From Arcanobacterium haemolyticum (lineage in GTDB: Bacteria; Actinomycetota; Actinomycetes; Actinomycetales; Actinomycetaceae), in assembly GCA_021532125.1 (NCBI GenBank), contig JADYUX010000003.1, forward strand, positions 62,001 to 126,000: a stretch of 64,000 nucleotides of DNA, in the 5' to 3' direction. Position numbers and translations under genes: made by a program. Below are positions 56,192 through 64,000 of this stretch, piece after piece; position 1 is the stretch's first letter, and each line of letters opens with the position of its first letter. Under the pieces are notes generated by a model. The model did not search any database. It was not told where the DNA came from and worked only from the letters and a program-made list of their open reading frames with translations.

Positions 56192-56845
56192 GTGCATATC
56201 CTCAATCTACTGGACGAAGGTCCCTTGGACTATATGAAGGTCGATGCTATCCAGCGCGATGTTCACGATCGAGTGGCCAAACTTGAAGCTCCCGATACGT
56301 TCATCGTCTGGGAGGCCCGCGATACCTATACGGCTGGGCGGCGAACGAAAGATGAGGACATCCCGGATAAATCGATTCCGGTGATTCCGATGGACCGAGG
56401 TGGGTCCGTCACCTATCACGGCCCCGGGCAGGTCGTCATCTACCCGGTTATCAAGGTCAAGCCGCCCAAGGATGTCGTCGCTTTCGTCCGCAACATTGAA
56501 CGCGCTGTCATCACCGCCCTCGACGAGGTCTGGGGAATCGAGTCAAGCCAGGTCGAGGGTCGGTCGGGCATCTGGATTCAATGTCCAGGTCAGATCGACC
56601 GGAAGATCTGCGCCATCGGGGTGAAGTTTGCTGACGATGCGACGATGCACGGCCTCGCGTTTAACGTCTCAACTGACCTCACCAAGTTTGGCCGTATCGT
56701 CCCGTGTGGCATCTCGGATGCGAGTGTTGCATCTCTTGAGCTTCTCGATATCCACACCACAGTCTCTGATGCCGCAGATGCCCTGATCCCCTACCTGGAC
56801 GCACAGTTGCGCCAGTTCCAGCGACCTGAAAGGATCGAAGAATGA
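56192..56845 (+). CDS. lipB: Octanoyl-[acyl carrier protein]:protein octanoyltransferase
   Basis: Transfers octanoyl from ACP to the lipoyl domains of 2-oxoacid dehydrogenases and GcvH. 217 residues. [19 protein letters not shown] and the lysine block [22 protein letters not shown] are diagnostic; the catalytic Cys is in [15 protein letters not shown]. The start GTG 56192 probably lies at the very 5' end of the mRNA. lipA begins inside its stop (4-nt overlap), so the two are one operon. The substrate pathway links to Kgd-type complexes. Confidence 0.95.
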   Translation: MHILNLLDEGPLDYMKVDAIQRDVHDRVAKLEAPDTFIVWEARDTYTAGRRTKDEDIPDKSIPVIPMDRGGSVTYHGPGQVVIYPVIKVKPPKDVVAFVRNIERAVITALDEVWGIESSQVEGRSGIWIQCPGQIDRKICAIGVKFADDATMHGLAFNVSTDLTKFGRIVPCGISDASVASLELLDIHTTVSDAADALIPYLDAQLRQFQRPERIEE

Positions 56846-57867
56846 GCCCTATCGCACCTGAAGGTCGAAAGCTCCTGCGCGTTGAGGCGCGTAACGCCCA
56901 GACCCCGATCGAAAAGAAACCCGAGTGGATTCGTACAACGGCTGTCGTTGGCGACGAGTACAAGGACATGCGTTCCCTTGTCCACGGTTCGTCGCTCCAC
57001 ACGGTCTGTGAAGAGGCTGGCTGCCCGAACATCTATGAATGCTGGGAAGATCGCGAGGCAACATTCCTCGTCGGCGGCGACGAATGTACGAGGCGTTGCG
57101 ACTTTTGCCAGATTGCCACGGGCAAACCGAAGGCGTTGGATCGCGACGAGCCCCGTCGTGTCGCCGAGTCGGTCAAGCACCTTGGATTGCGGTACGCCAC
57201 CGTGACAGGAGTAGCTCGCGACGATCTTCCTGATGGCGCTTCGTGGATCTACGCGGAAACATGCCGTCAGATCCACAAGCTCTGCCCAGAAACGGGCGTT
57301 GAGCTTCTCGTTGACGACTTCCAAGGAGATATTCCCGCCCTCAAACAGGTCTTCGAATCCCGTCCGGAAGTTTTCGCGCACAATCTTGAAACGGTTCCGC
57401 GTATCTTCAAGAAGATTCGCCCGGCCTTCCGTTACGAGCGTTCCCTCGACATCATTGCCATGGCTTCTGAGGAAGGACTCGTCACAAAGTCGAATCTCAT
57501 CCTCGGCATGGGTGAAACCCGTGAAGAAATCGAGCAGGCCATGGTCGATCTCCACGATAATTCGTGCGACCTTCTCACAATCACGCAGTACCTGCGCCCC
57601 TCCCCTCTCCATCACCCGATCGATCGTTGGGTCAAACCAAACGAGTTCCTTGAGCTTCAGGCCCTCGGAGAAAAGATCGGTTTCGCAGGTGTCATGGCTG
57701 GGCCGCTCGTTCGCTCGTCCTACCGGGCCGGGCGTCTTTACGCTGCTGCTATGACGCGCAAGGGATGGGACATCCCTGAGAATCTGCGTCACCTGGCCGC
57801 ACCGAAGGCTGCACGCCAGGAGGCAGGTGCCCTCATTAAGGCGCACCCGAAGTTCGCAACAGTCTGA
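56842..57867 (+). CDS. lipA: Lipoyl synthase
   Basis: Radical-SAM enzyme that inserts two sulfurs into octanoyl groups. 341 residues. The auxiliary cluster cysteines are in [13 protein letters not shown], the radical-SAM cluster in CTRRCDFC, and the C-terminal conserved RSSYRAG supplies the serine ligand. ATG overlaps the lipB stop. It ends before a strong terminator. Confidence 0.97.
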   Translation: MSPIAPEGRKLLRVEARNAQTPIEKKPEWIRTTAVVGDEYKDMRSLVHGSSLHTVCEEAGCPNIYECWEDREATFLVGGDECTRRCDFCQIATGKPKALDRDEPRRVAESVKHLGLRYATVTGVARDDLPDGASWIYAETCRQIHKLCPETGVELLVDDFQGDIPALKQVFESRPEVFAHNLETVPRIFKKIRPAFRYERSLDIIAMASEEGLVTKSNLILGMGETREEIEQAMVDLHDNSCDLLTITQYLRPSPLHHPIDRWVKPNEFLELQALGEKIGFAGVMAGPLVRSSYRAGRLYAAAMTRKGWDIPENLRHLAAPKAARQEAGALIKAHPKFATV

Positions 57868-57902
57868 GACAACGTGCCGCATCGAAACTGCGGGATTAAC
57901 CA

Positions 57903-57931
57903 GTGAGGGGCGTGTTATCCACGCCCCTCAC
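57903..57931. terminator. Bidirectional terminator
   Basis: Perfect 12-bp stem (GTGAGGGGCGTG / CACGCCCCTCAC), 5-nt loop, followed by GTCGTTTCT; between the convergent lipA and acyl-CoA-synthetase genes. Confidence 0.85.
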
Positions 57932-57938
57932 GTCGTTT

Positions 57939-59546
57939 CTACTCCCGTGGACTGATCTGCGCCCAGATCATCGATCTCACCGCAGCCCGGTCAGTTTTGC
58001 CGGAGCCGCCCAGCGGCAGAGCATCCATGATTGCGAGATATCGCGGCAGCTTGTATCGGGCAAGGACTTGCCCGGCGAAGGCCTGGATCTCGGCGAGCGA
58101 CGGGGGCTGCGCCCCCTCCTCCATGACGAGAGCGGCAACAACCCGCTCACCCCACACCTCGTCGGGAACCCCACAGACGACAACATCCTTGACGCCGTCG
58201 TATTGTCGGATAACATCTTCAACTTCGCCAGGGAAAATTCCCTCACCACCCGAGAGAATCTGATCCGAGATTCTCCCGACGATCGACAGGAACCCCTCCT
58301 CGGACACAGTGGCGAGATCTCCTGTGCGCAGCCACCTATCGACGAAGGCTTGACGCGTGTGTTCCTCGCCGTGCCAGAAGCTCGTCGTCACCGACGGTCC
58401 ACGGACAAGAATCTCGCCGGCAACACCCACAGGGACGTCCTCCAATGTCTGAGGATCGACGACGCGAACAGCGATATTGGCGAATGGGCGACCGATCGAT
58501 CCCGGATGTTCCGCCAGATGTTCGAAAGGCAGATAGGCACCGGAGGCGGAGAGCTCTGTCATCCCCCACACGTTGAGCGGACGCAAACCATGGGCCGCCA
58601 GGGCACCCAGCATAGGAGCTGGAACCTGAGAACCTCCGACCAGCGGCAAGCGCCACGACGACAAATCGCGCGTAGCCATGTCCGGGTGGGCGAGAAGCGC
58701 TCCGTACATCGTCGGCACACCAAACATGATATTGACGTGGTGCTCCTCGATAAGGCGCAACACCGTGGCCGGATCAAACGCGCGCACGACCACAACATGA
58801 CCGCCATGCGAGAAGAGATCCAACGTCGTACCGTTAAACCCACCAATGTGAGAGAGCGGGGCAACGACGAGTTCCGTCTCGTCACTTCGATATTCAAAAC
58901 CCTCACGGAAATTCTGTGAGCCCCACCAAAGATTCTCGTGCGTGAGTGCCACAGCCTTCGGTGTACCTGAACTGCCCGACGTGAAAAGAATCGCCGCCAA
59001 ACCGTTCGGATAATCTCGACCACCTAGCGCATCGGCACCTCGCGATTCCGAATCAGCAACAAGCTCGCCATCAAATGGCGCAATGGCGGCAGACAACGCA
59101 AGAAACCCGTTCTGAAGGGCACCGGACAGCGGGCCTGCCTGCACATCGTCGTCAATAACGAACTGAAGGAGGGTGCCTGTGGATGAAAGACCTCCACGCG
59201 CGGCAATCTCCGGTTCACAAATCACGGCACGTGGGGAGCAAAAATCAACCAGATTCTGGAGCTCGTACTGCGTCAAACGATAAGAAACCGGAACAAAAAC
59301 CGCACCGAGGCGTGCACAAGCCACATGCGCAAACAAGTGGTACGGAGAATTGTGCGCCGCGACGAGTACCCGATCCCCCTCGGCAACCCCCGCCTGAGCA
59401 AAGAGTTGAGCGAGCTTGCGTGTCGTCAGCGCTGCCTCAGCCACGGTCCACGTGCGATCTCCATACGTGATGCTCGGTCGGTCCGGGTGGGCAAAAGCTG
59501 CCCGATCAAGCGCGTAAGCCGAATTAAAAATCGGATACTTAGGCAA
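57939..59546 (-). CDS. AMP-dependent acyl-CoA synthetase/ligase
   Basis: Class I adenylate-forming enzyme, 535 residues if started at TTG 59546. It has the P-loop FTSGSSGTPKAV, WGMTELSASG, WLRTGDLATV, GRISDQILSGGEGIFPGEVE and the C-terminal catalytic Lys in LPLGGSGKTDR. Layout and length fit fatty-acyl-CoA or acyl-acid ligases; the substrate cannot be read out. The start is uncertain: TTG 59546 overlaps the aminopeptidase stop by 8 nt and fits the family N-terminus, while ATG 59588 would overlap it by 50 nt. Neither has a strong ribosome site. Confidence 0.85.
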   Translation of the reverse strand: MPKYPIFNSAYALDRAAFAHPDRPSITYGDRTWTVAEAALTTRKLAQLFAQAGVAEGDRVLVAAHNSPYHLFAHVACARLGAVFVPVSYRLTQYELQNLVDFCSPRAVICEPEIAARGGLSSTGTLLQFVIDDDVQAGPLSGALQNGFLALSAAIAPFDGELVADSESRGADALGGRDYPNGLAAILFTSGSSGTPKAVALTHENLWWGSQNFREGFEYRSDETELVVAPLSHIGGFNGTTLDLFSHGGHVVVVRAFDPATVLRLIEEHHVNIMFGVPTMYGALLAHPDMATRDLSSWRLPLVGGSQVPAPMLGALAAHGLRPLNVWGMTELSASGAYLPFEHLAEHPGSIGRPFANIAVRVVDPQTLEDVPVGVAGEILVRGPSVTTSFWHGEEHTRQAFVDRWLRTGDLATVSEEGFLSIVGRISDQILSGGEGIFPGEVEDVIRQYDGVKDVVVCGVPDEVWGERVVAALVMEEGAQPPSLAEIQAFAGQVLARYKLPRYLAIMDALPLGGSGKTDRAAVRSMIWAQISPRE

Positions 59547-60810
59547 TGTTCCAATACCCCCTGATGATCTGTGATAGTCCCCAGTCATCAGAGATTGCTG
59601 AGAGTTCCCTAGCAGAATGCATGGAAAGCAGCGGTACACCCACATCTACCGTGTCGATTCCGATGCGAGTGGCTGTCAGCGGGCCGATTGTTGAACCACA
59701 CGAAACCGCATTGTTTGAGACGAATACTTGCGTCGCGAGTCCCGCCTCATGTGCGGCGCGTAGCCAGAGAGCCTGACCATGCGCATCGGTGGCGTAACGC
59801 TGGTTCGCGTTGATCTTAAGCATCGGGCCCTCGCCCATCACCGGGTAGGAATCCGGGTCGTGGTACTCGGGATAGTTCGGGTTGATCGAGTGACCGGCGT
59901 CTGCCGATACGCACGACGAGCGCGCGATCATCTGCCAGTATTCTTCTTCCGTCGCGCCGAGCGCGGTTGCCGTGCGGCGCAACACCGATTCAAGGATCGG
60001 CCCTGAAGCTCCCGACGTCGTCGCTGAGCCAATCTCCTCATGATCGAAAGCCGCGAACACGGCGATTTCTTCCGAATCGGAATCGAGAAGGGCCGTCAGC
60101 GCCGCGTGCACAGATACGAGGTTGTCCTGGCGACCAGAGGCGAAGAAAGTTCCCGACATGATCTGCGGCGCCTGCGAATCGTACGCAAAGACGTCTGTTC
60201 CCGCGATCGTATCCGCATCCACGCCCACGCTCGCCGCAAGGAGCTCGAATACATCCGCTTCGCCAAGTGACCAGATGGGATGGAGATGACGCTGCGGATC
60301 GAGCTTAAGGCCCTCAGCATTCACACCGCGGTTGAGGTGTGGCGCAAGTTGTGGGATCACCATGACGGGGTCGGTGCGGACAAGATGCTCAGTGCCATCA
60401 ATCGTGACGATACGGCCAGCGAGCCCCAGCTCCCTGTTGATCCAGGAGTTAAAGAGAAGCCCGCCATACGTTTCCACATTGACCTGGGCAAAGCCGTGAG
60501 CCGTGGCGTTCGGCTGGGGCTTGAGCTTGAAACCCGGCGAATCGGTATGCGAACCGACAACGGCAAATGCGCTGTGAGTGCCCGCTCCTTCAGGAATCTT
60601 CCATGCGATAACTGCACCGCCACGACGGATGAAGTGGCCTCCCGGCGCCACGTCCCATGCTTCGTCTTCGTCGACCTGCACGAATCCGTGTTCTTCGAGC
60701 CTTGCGGAAATTGTGTGCGCCGCGTGATATGAGGACGGCGACGATACGATAAATTGCGCGAGATCTTCAGCGAAACTGGCTTGGTCTGCGCTTGCGATTG
60801 TGCTCTGCAT
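59539..60810 (-). CDS. M18 family aminopeptidase
   Basis: 423 residues, dinuclear zinc aspartyl-type aminopeptidase that trims N-terminal residues from cytoplasmic peptides. Conserved parts: FAVVGSHTDSPGFKLKP (metal His/Asp), AAFDHEEIGSATTSGA (catalytic Glu-Glu), SADAGHSINPNYPEYHDP, and the C-terminal GVPLLSMHSARE. ATG 60810 has no Shine-Dalgarno, but TACAAT lies 8 nt upstream, so the mRNA may be leaderless; the alternative TTG 60819 overlaps that box. The downstream acyl-CoA ligase gene begins within its 3' end. Confidence 0.93.
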   Translation of the reverse strand: MQSTIASADQASFAEDLAQFIVSSPSSYHAAHTISARLEEHGFVQVDEDEAWDVAPGGHFIRRGGAVIAWKIPEGAGTHSAFAVVGSHTDSPGFKLKPQPNATAHGFAQVNVETYGGLLFNSWINRELGLAGRIVTIDGTEHLVRTDPVMVIPQLAPHLNRGVNAEGLKLDPQRHLHPIWSLGEADVFELLAASVGVDADTIAGTDVFAYDSQAPQIMSGTFFASGRQDNLVSVHAALTALLDSDSEEIAVFAAFDHEEIGSATTSGASGPILESVLRRTATALGATEEEYWQMIARSSCVSADAGHSINPNYPEYHDPDSYPVMGEGPMLKINANQRYATDAHGQALWLRAAHEAGLATQVFVSNNAVSCGSTIGPLTATRIGIDTVDVGVPLLSMHSARELSAISDDWGLSQIIRGYWNIA

Positions 60811-60818
60811 AATGCCCA

Positions 60819-60824
60819 ATTGTA
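60819..60824 (-). promoter_or_regulatory. M18 aminopeptidase -10 box, leaderless geometry
   Basis: Minus-strand TACAAT, then 8 nt, then ATG at 60810. No ribosome site in the gap. Confidence 0.45.
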
Positions 60825-60925
60825 GTCGGGGAGTTTGGGGCCTCGTCTACCAAAGCCGTGATTATTCTCTTGATCGATGTTCTCCCGAAGCTAAGCTCAC
60901 TCATCCACGGTATCGGCGCACCACG

Positions 60926-61870
60926 TTACGCCGAAGGATTCGTCTCTCTCATCAGCTCAACGATCCGCTGAGCTGTCGGTTCACGCAGGGCGCGACGAGC
61001 CGCGGCTCTCTGAGCTGTCGCCGTGACGAGCGCACGATACACCGGCGGGATATCAGCAAATGACGACGAACGATATTCGTCGCCATTTTCTGGTTCCGAG
61101 TCCTCGTGTGCCAGGAGCGCGAGTGCGTCTATCGCATGCACATGTTCGTCAACTGTCCCGATATCGCCGCGAGCAACTGGACCTGTCAGGAGGGATTCTC
61201 CCGAGGAGAGCACGCCTTCGAGCGCAGCCTCCATAAGCGGGCGGGCGTAAGCTCCGGGATCGTCGATTCCAGCCGCTTCAAGCATCCGCATGCTCTGCGC
61301 AACGAGTGTGACGAGATGGTTTGCTCCGTGGGCTAGGGCTGCGTGGTAAAGCCCCCGGTTTTCTTCAGCGACGACGAAGGGTCGCCCGCCTAGTTCCGTG
61401 ACAAGCGCTTGAACGATCGGGAGAAGAAGGGGCGTCCCGGTGACAGCGAAAGGACAACCGGTCAGTCGCGCCACATCAAGGGACGTGCCTGTAAATGTCA
61501 TGGCTGGGTGCATTGCAAGAGTGAGAGCACCTCGCTGCGCAGCCGGCTCAAGGACACCAATTCCGTAGCGGCCAGCGACATGCACAACGAGCTGGCCAGG
61601 TCGCCACAAGTTGAGTTCGGCTGCGCCACGGACGAGGCCCGGAAGTTCGTCGTCGGGCAGGGCAAGAAGTACGCAGTCGGAGGCGGCGATGATCTCCTCG
61701 ACACTGAGTTCGGCGACCCCTGGCAGCATCGCGTCCAGGCGATCGCGGCTTGCCTCAGAACGGGCATAGGCACCCACGATCGTATGGCCGAGAGCCCTGA
61801 GCGCCGAACCGAGCGCACAGCCCACGCGGCCCGCCGAGATAATCCCAATACGTAGACGGCCGTCAGGCAT
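60926..61870 (-). CDS. Rossmann-fold DUF2520 protein
   Basis: 314 residues: an N-terminal NAD(P)-binding fold (LRIGIISAGRVGCALGSALRALGH) and a C-terminal helical DUF2520 domain with HPAMTFTG, FVVAEENRGLYHAALAHGANHLVTL and LTGPVARGDIGTVDEH. The family resembles 6-phosphogluconate-dehydrogenase-like and ketopantoate-reductase-like enzymes; in many actinobacteria it is next to pantothenate genes, but not here. Start ATG 61870 has GAGGAGAA upstream and overlaps the glutathione peroxidase stop by 8 nt. Reaction unknown. Confidence 0.88.
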   Translation of the reverse strand: MPDGRLRIGIISAGRVGCALGSALRALGHTIVGAYARSEASRDRLDAMLPGVAELSVEEIIAASDCVLLALPDDELPGLVRGAAELNLWRPGQLVVHVAGRYGIGVLEPAAQRGALTLAMHPAMTFTGTSLDVARLTGCPFAVTGTPLLLPIVQALVTELGGRPFVVAEENRGLYHAALAHGANHLVTLVAQSMRMLEAAGIDDPGAYARPLMEAALEGVLSSGESLLTGPVARGDIGTVDEHVHAIDALALLAHEDSEPENGDEYRSSSFADIPPVYRALVTATAQRAAARRALREPTAQRIVELMRETNPSA

Positions 61871-62444
61871 TATTCTCCTCATCATCGAGCAGGCTCATGT
61901 CGCCACCGTTGGATGCGTTGGGATCAGTGGCACGCTCAGCCTCCGCCTGCTCATCCCATCCCTCTGGCAGATTTTCTTCAATCACGGCAATAACTTCGGG
62001 ATCATCAGGTTTCGTTGTCGGAGCAAAACGGAAAACCGCACCCGACGGCGCCACCACGAATTTCTCAAAGTTCCACTTGATGGGACCACCAAGTGCCGGG
62101 CCATCAGCGGCCTTTTTCAGGGCCCTGTAGAGCGGAGCGGCATTCATTCCGTTCACCTTGATCTTGCCCATGATGGGGAAACTCACGCCCCATGTGGACG
62201 AGCAGTAGTCAAGGATCTGTTCCATACTCCCCGGCTCCTGGCCGAGAAACTGATTGCACGGGAAGCCAACGACCATCAGTCCCCGCGGGCCATACGTACG
62301 CTGTAATTCTTCGAGCTGTTCGTATTGGGGCGTAAGCCCACACTTCGACGCCACATTGACGACGAGAAGAAGGCGATCGCCAAACGCTGCGAGCGATGTT
62401 TCCTCACCAGCAGCATTGAGGAACGGAAGAGTACGAAGATCCAT
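61863..62444 (-). CDS. Glutathione peroxidase family protein
   Basis: 193 residues of thioredoxin fold. The peroxidatic Cys is in NVASKCGLTPQY (about residue 35), with the Gln in FPCNQFLGQEPG and the Trp in KWNFEKF completing the catalytic set; Cys replaces selenocysteine. Actinobacteria generally lack glutathione, so the reductant is probably thioredoxin or mycothiol-linked (family inference). An acidic tail of about 30 residues (ATDPNASNGGDMSLLDDEEN) extends past the fold, unusual for the family. It is coupled to the DUF2520 gene by overlap. Confidence 0.92.
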   Translation of the reverse strand: MDLRTLPFLNAAGEETSLAAFGDRLLLVVNVASKCGLTPQYEQLEELQRTYGPRGLMVVGFPCNQFLGQEPGSMEQILDYCSSTWGVSFPIMGKIKVNGMNAAPLYRALKKAADGPALGGPIKWNFEKFVVAPSGAVFRFAPTTKPDDPEVIAVIEENLPEGWDEQAEAERATDPNASNGGDMSLLDDEENNA

Positions 62445-62512
62445 ACCTTCAGCTTAGTTGGCACACGCACCCGTGTAACACTGCTCGCCGGCTTATCTCA
62501 AGCCGCCTAGTT

Positions 62513-64000
62513 CTACGCAGGCGAGGCCCCGACGCGTGCACGCCACACCTCGAGGGACTCTTTCTCCGCGTGCGCCCGGCGATCCTTGCCAAGTTCCTGC
62601 TCCTGCCCGAGAATACTCTGCGCATCTTCGAGCGTGAGATGCGTCTGGCGGCTCACAGTATTCATGACCGACACACCTTGGAACACGATGTTCGCCACGT
62701 TGAGCTTCCGTTCAAGTGGGCCTTGGTCGAGATTGAGCGCCTGCACATGCTCGTGGAGCGTAAGAGTAACCGTAGCTCGCCAGAAGCCCCGCCAACGCAA
62801 GACCGCAGCCGTGCGAGTAAGAGCAATCCCATTCGATCGCCACGCAATGGGATCAAGCCACCTCGAGCGCTCCGGAGCCGCCGTGAACATCAACGACGAA
62901 CCCCTCCCCTCGAAAGCCTCGTCAAGGAAGGCATGGACATCGTCGACCCCAAGATCGGGAAGAATCACCCACAACATACGCTCGACCTCTTCGCGCGTAC
63001 CCACCGGGATGATGACTGAATCCCTCGACGCATCCTCAAGGTTGATGACGCTCGACGACGGCGTCATCACCTCGAGCTTCCACCACCCGAACGGCCGCCA
63101 CATGAGCGGCTGATTTATCTGAATGGCGTGCACACGCCCAGGCGCAATCGTCTGGGCAAACAGCGATACCAGCCCCGAACGTACTCGGACGCCATTGTGC
63201 GCGAGGTACACGGCCGTTCCCCATTGTTTCGCCAGAGTTTTCGCCGCATTCCACAAGGCACCCAGCACAAGAAATAACGTTGGCACCCATGCGAAGCCAT
63301 CGGTGACTACACCCATGACAATCGTGAACGCGAGAGAAAGTACACCCACCACAGTGGACATCGACATAAGCGTACTGATGATCGTGCGCTTGCTTGTCAA
63401 ACGATAAATCGGTAACTCATTCGTCGTCGTACCAACAAAAGCCCGCCATTCACCAAGGTCCGGAACCTTACCGCGGCGGGCGTCGTTGGACGCCTCTAGC
63501 ACAAACTGCCGCAAAGCCTCACACTCAGCCAACGTGAGAAGGCCCAGACGAGTCTTACCCTGATCTCCCCCGGCGTTCTCGACCGTCACCATCCCCTGCT
63601 TAAGCAGGCGCCCCAAGAGATTTTGCTCTACCTCAACGCTCTGGATCCGATCCCACCGCACATGCTCGTGTTTCTTGACAAAAACGCCCGAGCGCATGTG
63701 GATGCCGTCCGCCACGAGAGCGAATCTCATATGACGCCACATAATTGCCGAAACGATCGTCGTGATAACACCCACGACGAATATCCCAAGAAGCACCCAC
63801 CACATCACAGCTATTCCGAGTTCGACAAGGAACTGCCGCAGCGTCTCTATCTCGTCGTCCTCAAGGAAATTCCGCACGACAACAAAGATCAGCACCACGA
63901 AGATACTTGCTAGCTTCGCAAAGCTCAGGAGCACTGTTGCCTTCGTGAATTGATTCCAGCTTTCCGCGGGGATGTCGTCGTCGGAAATATTCTCGACCGC
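62513..64000 (-). CDS. Bacterial PH-domain (YdbT-like) membrane protein, 5' end outside window
   Basis: At least 495 residues; the frame is open to the window edge and codes DDDIPAESWNQFTKATVLLS before the GTG at 63934, so the gene very likely continues beyond 64000. It has paired membrane helices (about VVLIFVVVRNF and WWVLLGIFVVGVITTIVSAI), a first bPH_2 domain (RFALVADGIHMRSGVFVKKHEHV), further helices, a second (GVRVRSGLVSLFAQTIAPGR) and a third (GIALTRTAAVLRWRG). The triplicated bPH_2 pattern is that of YdbT. The family role is unclear; the B. subtilis YdbS/YdbT proteins are linked to protection from bacteriocins. Confidence 0.85.
   Translation of the reverse strand, partial: AVENISDDDIPAESWNQFTKATVLLSFAKLASIFVVLIFVVVRNFLEDDEIETLRQFLVELGIAVMWWVLLGIFVVGVITTIVSAIMWRHMRFALVADGIHMRSGVFVKKHEHVRWDRIQSVEVEQNLLGRLLKQGMVTVENAGGDQGKTRLGLLTLAECEALRQFVLEASNDARRGKVPDLGEWRAFVGTTTNELPIYRLTSKRTIISTLMSMSTVVGVLSLAFTIVMGVVTDGFAWVPTLFLVLGALWNAAKTLAKQWGTAVYLAHNGVRVRSGLVSLFAQTIAPGRVHAIQINQPLMWRPFGWWKLEVMTPSSSVINLEDASRDSVIIPVGTREEVERMLWVILPDLGVDDVHAFLDEAFEGRGSSLMFTAAPERSRWLDPIAWRSNGIALTRTAAVLRWRGFWRATVTLTLHEHVQALNLDQGPLERKLNVANIVFQGVSVMNTVSRQTHLTLEDAQSILGQEQELGKDRRAHAEKESLEVWRARVGASPA

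Overview
The window is a contiguous piece of a high-GC Gram-positive chromosome. GlgE-pathway alpha-glucan genes, Lsr2, NucS, a fused 2-oxoglutarate decarboxylase/dehydrogenase (Kgd), a DUF2550 gene beside atpC and many GTG/TTG starts point to Actinobacteria. The gene order and moderate GC fit a member of the Actinomycetaceae (Trueperella/Arcanobacterium type); that genus-level guess is inference. No rRNA, CRISPR array, insertion sequence, prophage or plasmid origin was seen; this is mostly core genome.

Layout. 1-8.9 kb (+): trpS, then the trehalose-to-glycogen set glgE-treS-mak-glgB. 8.9-12.1 kb (-): a tight three-gene unit of a bitopic membrane protein, a lipoprotein and a CnoX-like thioredoxin/TPR chaperone. 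12.3-13.5 kb (+): a DivIVA-like protein built of 11-residue coiled-coil repeats. 13.6-15.9 kb (-): alpha/beta hydrolase, a small zinc-ribbon protein and nagA. 16.35 kb (+): lsr2. 16.8-39.9 kb is an almost unbroken leftward block, read from the right: argS, lysA, (aroD on the opposite strand), hom-thrC-thrB, rho, rpmE, prfA-prmC-tsaC-wecA, an atpI-like gene, atpBEFHAGDC, a DUF2550 gene, nucS. 40.29 kb: tRNA-Arg(CCG), followed by about 0.45 kb of repeat-bearing non-coding DNA and a small ORF. 41.2-46.7 kb (-): ychJ-like gene, glycerophosphodiesterase, M23 peptidase and two CNNM/CBS proteins. 47.0-51.6 kb (+): kgd and an SGNH-fold gene. 51.7-55.8 kb (-): dipeptide/oligopeptide-type ABC transporter with a fused double ATPase. 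56.2-57.9 kb (+): lipB-lipA. 57.9-64 kb (-): acyl-CoA synthetase-like protein, M18 aminopeptidase, DUF2520 protein, glutathione peroxidase and a bacterial PH-domain membrane protein cut by the window end.

How the genes work together: TreS interconverts trehalose and maltose, Mak phosphorylates maltose, GlgE extends glucan with maltose-1-phosphate and GlgB branches it. The amino-acid block covers lysine and threonine from the aspartate family, with aroD serving the shikimate pathway. The F1Fo ATP synthase is complete. LipB/LipA supply lipoyl groups for 2-oxoacid dehydrogenases, to which Kgd belongs functionally.

The most interesting signals are a recurrent leaderless-promoter geometry (TANNNT, 6-8 nt, then the start codon with no Shine-Dalgarno), uninterrupted hendecad repeats in the DivIVA-like protein, aroD inserted in the otherwise co-directional lysA-hom block, a strong hairpin in the M23 peptidase leader, and the repeat-bearing DNA beside tRNA-Arg. 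I found no convincing wholly new system.
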